Shown here: piece by piece, positions 1-8,149 of the stretch
Layout of the letters: every line of letters begins with the position of its first letter
How positions within the stretch are numbered: position 1 is the stretch's first letter
Made by a program: the position numbers and the translations under genes
Notes under the pieces: generated by a model
What the model was told of the DNA's origin: nothing
The model's input: the letters and a program-made list of their open reading frames with translations, nothing else
The model's database searches: none
DNA from: an uncultured Eubacteriales bacterium
Lineage (GTDB): Bacteria; Bacillota; Clostridia; Oscillospirales; Oscillospiraceae
Length of the DNA: 64,000 nucleotides
Direction: 5' to 3'
Assembly: GCA_900544295.1 (NCBI GenBank)
Contig: UQUO01000005.1
Span: 62,001 to 126,000 of the forward strand

Positions 1-43
1 GGCCGGCCATTATGTGCTGGCCGGCGGCGGTTTTTACGTCCAT
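1..43 (-). CDS. N-terminus of probable beta-N-acetylhexosaminidase (NagZ, GH3), cut by window edge
   Basis: Only 14 codons are visible, from an ATG at 43-41 running off the left edge (begins MDVKTAAGQHIMAG). The GQ-x-I-x-AG pattern resembles the first conserved stretch of GH3 N-acetylglucosaminidases, where GQxxxxGF is usual. It starts 2 bases after the murQ stop, so it is the next gene of that operon. NagZ removes GlcNAc from muropeptides, the step that supplies substrates for AnmK and MurQ, so the context agrees. The identity is inferred from very little sequence. Confidence 0.45.
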   Translation of the reverse strand, partial: MDVKTAAGQHIMAG

Positions 44-45
44 GC

Positions 46-948
46 TCAATCCTCCTCGTCGAGAGCCCGGGCAACTATGCCTCCGTTTTCGGCCAGCCTG
101 CGCTCGGCTTCCTGCGCCGGCAAGCCCTTTGTCAACATGACGATGGCCGTTTTGGCCGAAAAGCTGCACTGCTCCAGGGCCTGCCTGGACTCATCCTCAC
201 TGACATTTGCAGCCGTTGAGACAATGCTTATCGCCCGGCGCACGAGCTTTTCATTCGTGGGCTTTACATCCACCATGAGATTGCCATATACTTTCCCCAG
301 GCGTATCATCGCGCCAGTGGATAGCATGTTGAGCACCATTTTCTGCGCCGTTCCGGATTTGAGCCGCGTGGAGCCGGTTATGACCTCCGGACCGGGTTCC
401 ACGCCTATTGCGATGTCCGCGGCGGCGTTCATCTGTGAGTGCTTGTTGCAGGTGACGGCGACGGTGCGTGCGCCTATTTCTTTGGCGTAGGCCATGGCGC
501 CGAGCACATATGGCGTCCGGCCGCTGGCCGCGATGCCCACCAGTATGTCCTTAGCGCAGAGCCCGAGCTCAATCATGTCCTCTTTACCGGCCGACATATT
601 GTCCTCCGCACCCTCAACGGCGCGGAAGAGCGCCGGTTCTCCGCCAGCAATGACGCCCTGCACCATTTCCGGATCTGTTGAGAAGGTGGGCGGACATTCG
701 ACGGCGTCGAGTATGCCAAGCCGGCCAGAGGTGCCGCAGCCGCAGTATATGAGCCTGCCGCCGTCTTTCAGCGCGGCGTATATGGCATCCACGGCCTCGG
801 CTATGTTATCAAGCTCCTTCTCCACAGCGTAGGCGACCTTTTTGTCCTCGTCATTTATCCTGCGCACCATTTCGAGCGTGGAGAGCCTGTCAATGCAGGC
901 GGTTTTGGGGTTGCGCTGCTCGGTCGGGAGCTGGTCGAGCTGTATCAT
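46..948 (-). CDS. murQ: N-acetylmuramic acid 6-phosphate etherase
   Basis: MurQ cleaves the D-lactyl ether of MurNAc-6-phosphate, giving GlcNAc-6-phosphate and D-lactate in cytoplasmic cell-wall recycling. The 300-residue length is normal for the family. Visible family motifs are the SIS-domain sugar-phosphate loop [10 protein letters not shown] (about residues 69-78) and the block [16 protein letters not shown] (about 102-117), which carries the family's catalytic Glu. The C-terminal part looks like the small helical tail of MurQ. The ATG at 948 has AGGAATCTGA just upstream. It is the second gene of a minus-strand operon: beta-lactamase-like hydrolase, murQ, probable nagZ. Confidence 0.95.
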   Translation of the reverse strand: MIQLDQLPTEQRNPKTACIDRLSTLEMVRRINDEDKKVAYAVEKELDNIAEAVDAIYAALKDGGRLIYCGCGTSGRLGILDAVECPPTFSTDPEMVQGVIAGGEPALFRAVEGAEDNMSAGKEDMIELGLCAKDILVGIAASGRTPYVLGAMAYAKEIGARTVAVTCNKHSQMNAAADIAIGVEPGPEVITGSTRLKSGTAQKMVLNMLSTGAMIRLGKVYGNLMVDVKPTNEKLVRRAISIVSTAANVSEDESRQALEQCSFSAKTAIVMLTKGLPAQEAERRLAENGGIVARALDEED

Positions 949-970
949 TCAGATTCCTACCCGCTTTCTC

Positions 971-1966
971 TCAATTTCTTTCTTCCAGAATCGCCTCGTG
1001 CACGGCGAGACGGAAGGCGTTCATGTCTGCCCGGGGCAGATGGTCATAGCAGAGGCGGTTCGTCAGCAGGGCAAGGCCGAGGCCCGCTTCGCGGTCTATC
1101 CATAAGCTGGTGCCTGTAAATCCGGTGTGCCCGCAGCCCGTCGGGAAAGCGCCCCCGGTGTGAAAGACAAGGCAGCGCCCCTCACAGCCCGGCTGGGGCG
1201 TAACGCCGCCGAGATACGGCTGCTCCGACGCAGCGAGATAGAACTCTCCCAGCCTCGCCACGGCCAGCGCCGTGCCGAAAAGCCCCGCGTGGCCGCTCAC
1301 ATCGTTCCAGAAGTAGTGAGCGTTGCCGTCGTTCGGCTCGCCCGTTACATCCCGGATGTGCGCCCGAAAGCCTGAAAATGTGAAGCCCCTCTCGGCGCAC
1401 ATCCCCTCCTCCACCGCGTTGTCGCGGCATGAGGGCACAAGATCCGGTCCGGGTCCTGGTTTGTACGCTGCGCCGAAGCCAAAGGGGTCTGTCACCTCTT
1501 CCAGCGGCCTGCCGTTCACACGGCTGAGCACAAGTCCAAGCAGCATGAAGCCGATGTCGCTGTAAACCATGCCTTCTTCCGGCCCCTGCGCATCCAGCAG
1601 CGCCTCCAGAGCCTCAAAAAAGGGCCGCCCGTCGGCGTAAAAGGGATACCAGGCCGGCAGGCCCGCCGTGTGCGTCATGAGCCTGTATAGACTCATCTGT
1701 CCTAGATAGTCCCTCAGCCTCGGCGAGGGCGGCTCCAGAATTGAGGCTGCGTCGTCCTCCAGGCGGAGTTTTCCCTCTGATATGAGCCTCAGCAGCGCCG
1801 TGGCCGTGAAGGTCTTGGTCAGCGAGGCAAGGTCAAAGCGGCGTCCGCCCTCCCCCGCCGTTGCGCCGCGGCTGAATATGCCGTCCTTGTCAAAAGCCGC
1901 CCACTCGGCATAGGGAAAGACTCCATTTTCCACCCCGCGCCGGATGAGCTTTTCCGCGGCAAGCAT
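971..1966 (-). CDS. Serine hydrolase of the beta-lactamase (class C/PBP4*) family
   Basis: A 331-residue penicillin-binding/esterase-type hydrolase. The SxxK motif is visible as SLTK (about residue 50), followed by a YSD in the position of the YxN motif (about residue 134). The third motif is not a clear KTG; an HTG near residue 270 is the best match. No signal peptide is seen, so it is probably cytoplasmic. I start it at the ATG 1966-1964, which has AAAGGGGAATTTT before it, rather than at the upstream in-frame ATG at 2005, which lacks a ribosome site. It leads the murQ operon, so a role on muropeptides or D,D-peptides is likely. Such genes often sit beside murQ in Firmicutes, but the exact substrate is unknown. 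Confidence 0.85.
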   Translation of the reverse strand: MLAAEKLIRRGVENGVFPYAEWAAFDKDGIFSRGATAGEGGRRFDLASLTKTFTATALLRLISEGKLRLEDDAASILEPPSPRLRDYLGQMSLYRLMTHTAGLPAWYPFYADGRPFFEALEALLDAQGPEEGMVYSDIGFMLLGLVLSRVNGRPLEEVTDPFGFGAAYKPGPGPDLVPSCRDNAVEEGMCAERGFTFSGFRAHIRDVTGEPNDGNAHYFWNDVSGHAGLFGTALAVARLGEFYLAASEQPYLGGVTPQPGCEGRCLVFHTGGAFPTGCGHTGFTGTSLWIDREAGLGLALLTNRLCYDHLPRADMNAFRLAVHEAILEERN

Positions 1967-2026
1967 AAAATTCCCCTTTTCTTTTGCGTGGAAATATTGT
2001 ATCATAATATTAACTGATTTAGGAAC

Positions 2027-2055
2027 ATTATATCACGCTGTGTTTTAAATCGCAA
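2027..2055 (-). promoter_or_regulatory. Sigma-A promoter of the hydrolase-murQ operon
   Basis: On the minus strand TTGCGA (2055-2050) and TATAAT (2032-2027) are separated by exactly 17 bases. They lie about 60 bases before the hydrolase start, in an AT-rich gap between divergent genes. Confidence 0.65.
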
Positions 2056-2116
2056 CTGTGCATAGTGTAACGATTAGCGCCACAGTTTTTTAACATTACG
2101 GCGAGAGGTGAGCTTC

Positions 2117-3315
2117 ATGCTGATAGACTTTGCAGGCAAAGCCCGGCGCCGAATAGTCGGGCTGATGTCCGGCACCTCGGTGGACGGCATCGATGCGGCG
2201 CTGGTGGAATTCTCCGGGCCGCAGGACGCGCCGGAACTCCGGCTGCTGGCGTTTGAGAACCGCCCTTTCCCTGAGTCTGTGCGTGCGTGCATATTCGAAC
2301 TTTTTGACCCGGCCAATGCGACGGTGGACAGGGTCGGCAAAATGTCCTATGTCCTCGGCGGGCTCTACGCGGAGGCGGCGCTCTCCGTCATCGCGGCGGC
2401 GGGACTTACCCCGGCGGAAGTGGACGCCGTGGCCTCCCACGGCCAGACTATCTGGCACGCCCCGGATGAGGAGGCGTTCTGCGGCCTGCCCGCGCGCTGC
2501 ACGGTGCAGATAGGCGAGGGCGCTGTGATAGCCCAGCGGACGGTCTTGTAACTGTCTCAGACTTTCGCGTCGCGGATGTCGCGGCGGGCGGTCAGGGCGC
2601 GCCGCTCGTGCCGTTTACGGAGTACCTCTTATATAAAAGCATGGACAGGACGCGGCTTTTGCAGAATATCGGCGGCATAGGCAACATGACCGTCCTGCCC
2701 GCAGCCTGCGCGCCGGAGGCGGTGTACGCCTTCGACACCGGGCCGGGCAACATGCTGATAGACGCCGTGGCCAGCGCCGCGACAGGCGGGCGCGAGCGCT
2801 ACGACGCAGGCGGCGCGATGGCCGCGCGCGGCCGCGTGGACGAGGCGCTGCTGGACAGGCTCAAGGCCGAGCCTTACTATTTCCTGCCCCTTCCGAAGTC
2901 CACGGGCCGGGAGCTTTTCGGCGCACAGTATGCCGAGGGCATCTTCGACTGGGGCCGAGAGCACGGCCTGGGCTGGGACGACCTCGCCGCGACGGCAACG
3001 GAGCTGACCGCCTGGTCGATAGCCGACGCCTACGAGCGCTATGTCCTGCCGAAATACAAAGCCGCCGAGCTGCTCGTCGGCGGTGGAGGCAGTTATAACA
3101 AGACCCTCCTAAGCCGCCTCTCCGCGCGCTTTGAGCGCTTTGGGGTCGAGGTCAAAACTCAGGAGGATCTGGGGTTCAGCAGCGACGCCAAGGAGGCCGT
3201 GGCCTTCGCCCTTCTGGGCGACCGCTGCCTCGCGGGCCTGCCGAACAGCCTGCCCGCCGTCACCGGTGCGGCAAATGCCGCAATTATGGGCAAGATTTCC
3301 CTGCCGCCTCGGTGA
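2117..3315 (+). pseudogene. anmK: Anhydro-N-acetylmuramic acid kinase, frameshifted
   Basis: AnmK phosphorylates and opens 1,6-anhydroMurNAc to MurNAc-6-phosphate, the substrate of MurQ. The family signature GLMSGTSVDGIDAA is near the N-terminus and VASHGQTIWH follows. The reading frame then ends in TAA at 2549-2551. The next frame continues the family sequence without loss (TVSDFRVADVAAGGQG, then NIGGIGN, DTGPGNML and VGGGGSYN) to 3315. Adding one G at the GG of 2542-2543 restores an unbroken protein of about 399 residues, a little longer than the usual 370-390. The start could be ATG 2117 (spaced 6 bases from AGGTGA) or GTG 2108. This is either a young one-base deletion or a sequencing error. 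The end overlaps the convergent neighbour by 32 bases. Confidence 0.85.
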
Positions 3316-4018
3316 GCGGCACGGCGGAGCCGATATCAAAGGCGGGCATATCAGTCAAAAACAGCGGCTCAACGCCGCGCCCGCGCAGGAAGCGCTCAAT
3401 TTCCGGCCAGTCCGGGTGATGATCAAGCCTCCCCGTGAAGGCCAGAACGTCCGGCGCGCTTTTGAAGGCCGCGCCGCCGATGAAGCCGGTGTCGAAGCCG
3501 GGCAAATCAACATATCCGGGCCGTATCCTGAGCACGTCCAGGCCGTGCCGGGCTGCGGCCCTCGCTATACCTGCGTCGGAGGTGATAACGCTGTGCGCAT
3601 CCACTACGCAGGTGCAGCACTTGGCATAGCCCTGGCGCACGTCTACGCGCTCGAAGCCCGCGACGCCGGCCTCGGAAATGCGGAAGTTGTGTATGCAGAA
3701 GCGTCCTACGACGCAGGCGCACAGCCTCGCATCCGCCGGGTACTCCCTCCCCTGTCCCGTTACTTTAACGGCGTCCAGCCCGATATCCGGCAGCCTGTCC
3801 AAATATGTAAGCACCCTGTTTCCGCCCAGGTGCAGCAGCACGAGGTCGGCGTGGCCGGAAAGGCGCGGGTCAACGGCGAGATTGTCTGGAAGCCAGAGCG
3901 GGATCATGCCCAGCTTTTGCAGCGGTTTTTCGAGGATTTCGCGGTATTTTTCACCCAAAGCGCACAGCCCCACCTTCCCTTGCGGCAGGTGGGGCGTTTC
4001 TATGAAGCGGGCGCTCAC
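3284..4018 (-). CDS. DUF6873-type GME-fold protein, function unknown
   Basis: 244 residues. It resembles the clostridial family listed as DUF6873, predicted to share the fold of guanidino-group-modifying enzymes (arginine deiminase-like). Possible active-site elements are VVDAHSVITSDAGIA (about residue 137), the FDTGFIGGA segment and DIGSAVPL near the C-terminus. No signal peptide or membrane segment is seen. The GTG start at 4018 overlaps the radA stop as GTGA, so translation is probably coupled to radA. The 3' end overlaps the anmK 3' end on the other strand by 32 bases. Family assignment is from memory of the pattern; no substrate is known. Confidence 0.6.
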   Translation of the reverse strand: MSARFIETPHLPQGKVGLCALGEKYREILEKPLQKLGMIPLWLPDNLAVDPRLSGHADLVLLHLGGNRVLTYLDRLPDIGLDAVKVTGQGREYPADARLCACVVGRFCIHNFRISEAGVAGFERVDVRQGYAKCCTCVVDAHSVITSDAGIARAAARHGLDVLRIRPGYVDLPGFDTGFIGGAAFKSAPDVLAFTGRLDHHPDWPEIERFLRGRGVEPLFLTDMPAFDIGSAVPLTEAAGKSCP

Positions 4019-5376
4019 CCGAGCGCCTCCCGGATGGCCTCGCGCACGTTTTTGACGCTGATGAGCTCCAGGCCCTTTGGCCGGAACACGTCTCCTTTCA
4101 CATGGGCTGGGATGATGCAGCGCTTGAAGCCCAGGCGGGATATCTCCGAGAGCCTGTGGTTGAGCTGGTTAACGGAGCGCACCTCCCCGGAAAGGCCGAC
4201 TTCACCTACGGCGGCGAGGTCGGAGCCGATGGCCACGTCCTTCCAGCTGGAGGCGACGGCCAGGAGCGTGGCAAGGTCGGCGGCCGTTTCATCCAGCTGC
4301 AGGCCGCCCACGACGTTTATATAAGCGTCGCAGCCCGCAACGCTCATGCCCCCGCGCTTTTCAAGCACGGCGAGCAGCAGCATGGCGCGGTTGTAGTCGA
4401 TGCCGTTGGAGTTGCGGCGGGAGTTGCCGTAGCCGGACTGGGCCACAAGGGCCTGTATCTCGGCCAGGATGGGCCGCGTGCCCTCCATGACGCAGGTGAC
4501 GCAGGTGCCGGGCGTGTCCAGCGGGCGGCCGGAGAGCATGGTCTCCGATGGGTTCGGCACCTCGCGCAGGCCGGTGTCGGCCATCTCGAAAACGCCTATC
4601 TCATTCGTCGAGCCGAAGCGGTTCTTCGCCGCGCGGAGTATGCGGTAGCTCATGGACTGCTCGCCCTCGAAGTAGAGCACGCAGTCCACCATGTGCTCCA
4701 GCACCTTCGGGCCGGCGATGCTGCCCTCTTTGTTGATATGTCCCACTACAAATGCGGTAAAGCCGTCGGCCTTGGCAAGACGCATGATGGACATCGTACA
4801 CTCCCGCACCTGGCTGACGCTGCCGGGCGCGGCGGCTATCTCGGTGTCGAACATGGTCTGAATGGAGTCCACTATGACAACCGTCGGCTGTACCGCCTCG
4901 ATCTGCGTCTCTATCTCCGCGAGCTGGGTCTCCGCGAGGACGTAAATTTCGCCCTCGGAGACGCCCAGGCGCTGGGCGCGCATCTTGAGCTGACGGCGGC
5001 TCTCCTCGCCCGTCACATAGAGCACCCGCTCCGAACCTCCGACGAGTCCGCACAGCTGCAGGAGCAGCGTGGACTTGCCAACGCCGGGCGCCCCGCCAAC
5101 GAGGACGACAGAGCCGCGCACGGCCCCGCCGCCAAGCACACGGTCAAGCTCGCCGACGCCGGTGGTGAAGCGTATCTCCTCCTGCGTGTCCAGCTCCGAG
5201 AGCAGCTTGGGCTTGCCGCTGCCGTGCTTCGAGGCCGCGGCGGCGGCCTTGCCGGACTTGGCCTGCGCCGGGGCCTCGACAAGCGTGTTCCAGGCCCCGC
5301 AGGCGGGGCATTGGCCCGACCACTTGGCCGTCTCGTTGCCGCACTCAGTGCAGTAGAATAAGGTCTTTTGTTTCAT
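4015..5376 (-). CDS. radA: DNA repair protein RadA
   Basis: RadA is a hexameric RecA-like ATPase that promotes branch migration in recombination. The 453 residues show the expected order: a four-Cys zinc finger (CTECG...CPACG, residues 9-27), a RecA core with Walker A GGAPGVGKST, the RadA-specific KNRFGSTNE motif, and a C-terminal Lon-protease-like domain (VVGGLQLDETAADLA) whose catalytic Ser is absent, as is usual. I start at ATG 5376, which gives MKQKTLFYCTECG and the family's normal length; the same frame stays open upstream for 158 codons, but that stretch lies inside the amidase gene. ATGA overlap with the amidase stop; GTGA overlap with the next gene. Confidence 0.96.
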   Translation of the reverse strand: MKQKTLFYCTECGNETAKWSGQCPACGAWNTLVEAPAQAKSGKAAAAASKHGSGKPKLLSELDTQEEIRFTTGVGELDRVLGGGAVRGSVVLVGGAPGVGKSTLLLQLCGLVGGSERVLYVTGEESRRQLKMRAQRLGVSEGEIYVLAETQLAEIETQIEAVQPTVVIVDSIQTMFDTEIAAAPGSVSQVRECTMSIMRLAKADGFTAFVVGHINKEGSIAGPKVLEHMVDCVLYFEGEQSMSYRILRAAKNRFGSTNEIGVFEMADTGLREVPNPSETMLSGRPLDTPGTCVTCVMEGTRPILAEIQALVAQSGYGNSRRNSNGIDYNRAMLLLAVLEKRGGMSVAGCDAYINVVGGLQLDETAADLATLLAVASSWKDVAIGSDLAAVGEVGLSGEVRSVNQLNHRLSEISRLGFKRCIIPAHVKGDVFRPKGLELISVKNVREAIREALG

Positions 5377-6101
5377 AACACCATTCCGTCTTGCCCCGCC
5401 TCGTATTGCAGATAGGATGCCAGCAGCAGGGCGGATATTTTGAGCTGATAGCCCTCGGTTTGCAGCAGCGCCGCCTCGCCCGGGTTTGAAAGGAAGCCGC
5501 ACTCCACGAGTATCGAGGTACACTTCGCAGCGCGCATGAGGTAAATATCCTCCGAGATGGGCGCTGCAACGCGGCGGCTCTGGGGGCAGAGGGCTTCCGT
5601 GAGGTTCTTGTGTGCCAGCTCGCCCAATTCCCGGCTGCCCTCCGGCTTGCCGTAAAGCACCTGGCAGCCGGACGGCCGCGTGTCCGGGAAGAAGTTCTGA
5701 TGAATGCTGACCAGCACAGCATCCTCCTGAGCGTTTATAAGCTCGACGCGCGCCTTCTGGTCCGACTGCTTGCGCTGGGCCGTGGTGGAGGCGCTCTCGG
5801 GGTAGGCTATTTCCTGGCTCTCCCGCGTCATGACGCACTCGACGCCGCACAGGCCCGCTAGGGCCTCCAGCTTCTGCGCTATGGCAAGGTTTATGCCGCT
5901 TTCCGGCACGCCCTCAGCCGTAGTCGCGCCGCCGTCCTCCCCGCCGTGGCCGGCGTCTATTATGAGCACGCGCCCGCTCTCCGCCTGTGCCGAGGCGGGT
6001 TCCGCCTCCTCATAAAACGGAGGCAGGCTGAACGCGAAAAACACCAGCAGCAGCGCCGCCAGCAGCGGCAAAACGTCCTTAAGCCGGACAGAAATAGCCA
6101 T
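5373..6101 (-). CDS. N-acetylmuramoyl-L-alanine amidase (CwlD-like)
   Basis: A 242-residue Amidase_3 protein that cleaves the bond between MurNAc and the stem peptide. One N-terminal membrane segment (about residues 9-28) leads or anchors it outside the cell. Zinc-ligand and catalytic motifs are visible: IIDAGHGGEDGG (first His), ESGINLAIAQKLE (Glu ligand), SIHQNFF (second His) and ILVECGFLSNPGE (catalytic Glu). The size and single short domain match CwlD, which makes muramic lactam in the spore cortex together with PdaA. Sporulation genes elsewhere in the window fit, but a vegetative amidase is possible. Its stop overlaps the radA start (ATGA). Confidence 0.85.
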   Translation of the reverse strand: MAISVRLKDVLPLLAALLLVFFAFSLPPFYEEAEPASAQAESGRVLIIDAGHGGEDGGATTAEGVPESGINLAIAQKLEALAGLCGVECVMTRESQEIAYPESASTTAQRKQSDQKARVELINAQEDAVLVSIHQNFFPDTRPSGCQVLYGKPEGSRELGELAHKNLTEALCPQSRRVAAPISEDIYLMRAAKCTSILVECGFLSNPGEAALLQTEGYQLKISALLLASYLQYEAGQDGMVL

Positions 6102-6148
6102 AGCACATCACCCCTCCCTCAAACTCTATGCGGGACGGGCTGTTTTAA

Positions 6149-7339
6149 CTACTCTGCCAGGAATTTTTCCAGCCTGTCGAGGCCCTCCTTGATGTTCTCC
6201 ATCGAAGTGGCGTATGTCCAGCGTACAAAGTTTTTGATGCCAAAGCCCGAGCATGGCACGACGGCGACAAGGCCCTTTTCCAGGAAGGCGACGCCAAAAT
6301 CGTCGTCATTTTCGATGAGCCTGCCGCCGAGGGTGCGGCCTATGAGCTTTTCAATGTTCATCATGACGTAGAAGGCTCCGTTCGGCGTGATGCAGCTGAC
6401 GCCGGGGATGCTGTTCAGGCGGGAGACGAGATAGTTGCGCCGCTCCTCAAACACCTTGCGCATGGCCTCGATCGTCTCCTGCGGACCGCTCAGCGCCTCG
6501 ACGGCGGCCCACTGGCTGACCGTGGAGGGTGCGCCGGTGCTGTGGCTGAGGTAGTTGGACATGACCTTGGCGAGCTCTTTGTTCGCCGCGGCGTAGCCTA
6601 TGCGCCAGCCTGTCATGGCGTAGGACTTCGATACGCCGTTTATGAGTATAGTGCGCTCCTTTATCTCGTCGCCCAGGGAAGCGAAGCTGGTGAACTCCAG
6701 TCCGTCGTAAAGGAGCTTGTAGTATATTTCGTCCGCGATGACGTAGAGGTCGTGCCGCAGGCAGACCTCAGCCAGGGCCTCCAGCTCCGGCTTCGTGTAG
6801 AACATGCCGGTGGGGTTCGAGGGGTTGTTGAGCATGACGGCCTTGGTCTTAGCCGTCACTGCCGCCTCCAGCTGAGCGGGCGTTATCTTGAAGTGCTGCG
6901 CCTCCTCAGCGAGCACCGGCACCGGCACGCCGCCGAGCATGGAGACCATCTCACAGTAGCTTACCCAATACGGCGCAGGGACAATGACCTCGTCGCCGGG
7001 GTTCAGCAGCGCGGCAAGGGCGACATAGACGTTGTGCTTAGCGCCGCTGGCGACGACTATCTGCGTCCAGTCATAATCGAGGCCGCAGTCGGCCTTCAGG
7101 CGCGCAGCGGCGGCACGGCGCAGCTCCGCTATGCCTGCGGCGGGGGTGTATTTGGTCTTGCCCTTGCGTATCGCGTCCACGCCGACGTCCTGGATGTTCA
7201 CGGGCGTCTCAAAATCCGGCTCGCCCGCGCCGAAACCGATGACGTCCAGCCCATCCGCGCGCATCTGCTTTGCCATGGCGTCTATGGCCAGGGTGGTAGA
7301 GGGGTTCACGTTCTTAGCAAGTCTTGAAAGCTCTTTCAT
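6149..7339 (-). CDS. Pyridoxal-phosphate aminotransferase, class I/II (aspartate-type)
   Basis: 396 residues, fold type I. The PLP-lysine motif is clear (NGVSKSYAMTGWRIGY, Lys near residue 238), as are NPSNPTG (about 174-180), the DEIYYKLLYDG segment and the C-terminal FVRWTYATS block with the substrate-carboxylate Arg. This pattern is typical of AspB/AspC-like enzymes that transfer the amino group of aspartate to 2-oxoglutarate, though many paralogues use aromatic or branched substrates. It is a single gene with its own promoter facing vanR. Confidence 0.88.
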   Translation of the reverse strand: MKELSRLAKNVNPSTTLAIDAMAKQMRADGLDVIGFGAGEPDFETPVNIQDVGVDAIRKGKTKYTPAAGIAELRRAAAARLKADCGLDYDWTQIVVASGAKHNVYVALAALLNPGDEVIVPAPYWVSYCEMVSMLGGVPVPVLAEEAQHFKITPAQLEAAVTAKTKAVMLNNPSNPTGMFYTKPELEALAEVCLRHDLYVIADEIYYKLLYDGLEFTSFASLGDEIKERTILINGVSKSYAMTGWRIGYAAANKELAKVMSNYLSHSTGAPSTVSQWAAVEALSGPQETIEAMRKVFEERRNYLVSRLNSIPGVSCITPNGAFYVMMNIEKLIGRTLGGRLIENDDDFGVAFLEKGLVAVVPCSGFGIKNFVRWTYATSMENIKEGLDRLEKFLAE

Positions 7340-7370
7340 CTGACGTACCTTCCACTAAAAAATATACCTA

Positions 7371-7399
7371 ATTATAATCCCTCTCCCCTCCCCTTGCAA
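7371..7399 (-). promoter_or_regulatory. Sigma-A promoter of the aminotransferase
   Basis: TTGCAA (7399-7394), 17 bases, TATAAT (7376-7371) on the minus strand. The palindromic TTGCAA is also positioned to act as the -35 of the divergent vanR promoter. Confidence 0.65.
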
Positions 7400-7422
7400 C
7401 CACTAATGCGCTTGTGTTAAAC
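7394..7422 (+). promoter_or_regulatory. Possible vanRS promoter sharing its -35 with the divergent gene
   Basis: TTGCAA (7394-7399) is followed after 17 bases by TTAAAC (7417-7422), a poor -10 with a TGTG extension in front. The transcript would begin about 18 bases before the vanR start. The weak -10 would fit a promoter needing an activator, but this is inference. Confidence 0.35.
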
Positions 7423-7447
7423 TGGACAAAACCAGCAGGAGGACAAT

Positions 7448-8149
7448 ATGTCTCAGAAAATACTCATAGTTGACGACGAGGTCGAAATAGCCGACCTTGT
7501 TGAGCTATATCTCAAAAGCGAGGGATATACGGTCCGCAAGTTCTACAGCGGGCGCGAGGCGCTCGACTGCGTGAACTCGGAGGAGCTGGACCTCGCCATC
7601 CTGGACGTTATGCTGCCGGACATGGACGGTTTCACGCTCTGTGCGCGCATACGCGAGGAGCACTTCTGGCCCATAATCATGCTGACGGCCAAAGTCGAGG
7701 ACATGGACAAGATAATGGGCCTCACGATAGGCGCGGACGACTATATCACAAAGCCCTTCAATCCCCTGGAGCTGATGGCGCGTGTCAAGACCCAGCTGCG
7801 CCGCTACACGCGCTACAATCAGGCCGAGGCAGCGCCTCAGAAGCTCCCGGATACAGAGCGGGATATCCGCGGCCTCGTCATAAACCGAGAAACTCACAAA
7901 TGCACGCTTTACGGCAAGCCAGTGCAGCTCACACCCATCGAGTTTTCGATACTCTGGTATCTCTGCGAGAACCAGGGCCGCGTCGTCTCTTCCGAGGAGC
8001 TCTTTGAAGCCGTCTGGGGAGAGAAGTTCCTGGACAACAACAACACGGTCATGGCGCACATTGGCCGCCTGCGCGAGAAACTGTGCGAGCCGCCGCGCAA
8101 GCCGCGCTTTATAAAGACCGTCTGGGGAGTGGGGTATCAGATTGAATAG
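7448..8149 (+). CDS. vanR: VanR-type response regulator (OmpR/PhoB family)
   Basis: 233 residues: a receiver domain with acidic DDE pocket, phospho-acceptor Asp in AILDVMLPDMDG (residue 54), Thr in MLTAK and Lys in YITKPF, then a winged-helix DNA-binding domain ending in FIKTVWGVGYQIE. It heads vanS, with the vanS start inside its last codons, and precedes vanG, vanXY and vanT, which makes the VanR assignment secure by context. It should activate the resistance genes when phosphorylated. AGCAGGAGGACAAT sits before the ATG. Confidence 0.9.
   Translation: MSQKILIVDDEVEIADLVELYLKSEGYTVRKFYSGREALDCVNSEELDLAILDVMLPDMDGFTLCARIREEHFWPIIMLTAKVEDMDKIMGLTIGADDYITKPFNPLELMARVKTQLRRYTRYNQAEAAPQKLPDTERDIRGLVINRETHKCTLYGKPVQLTPIEFSILWYLCENQGRVVSSEELFEAVWGEKFLDNNNTVMAHIGRLREKLCEPPRKPRFIKTVWGVGYQIE

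Noticed and set aside
5377..5850. Open 5' extension of the radA frame of 158 codons
   Set aside because: It lies inside the amidase gene; RadA of normal length starts at 5376.
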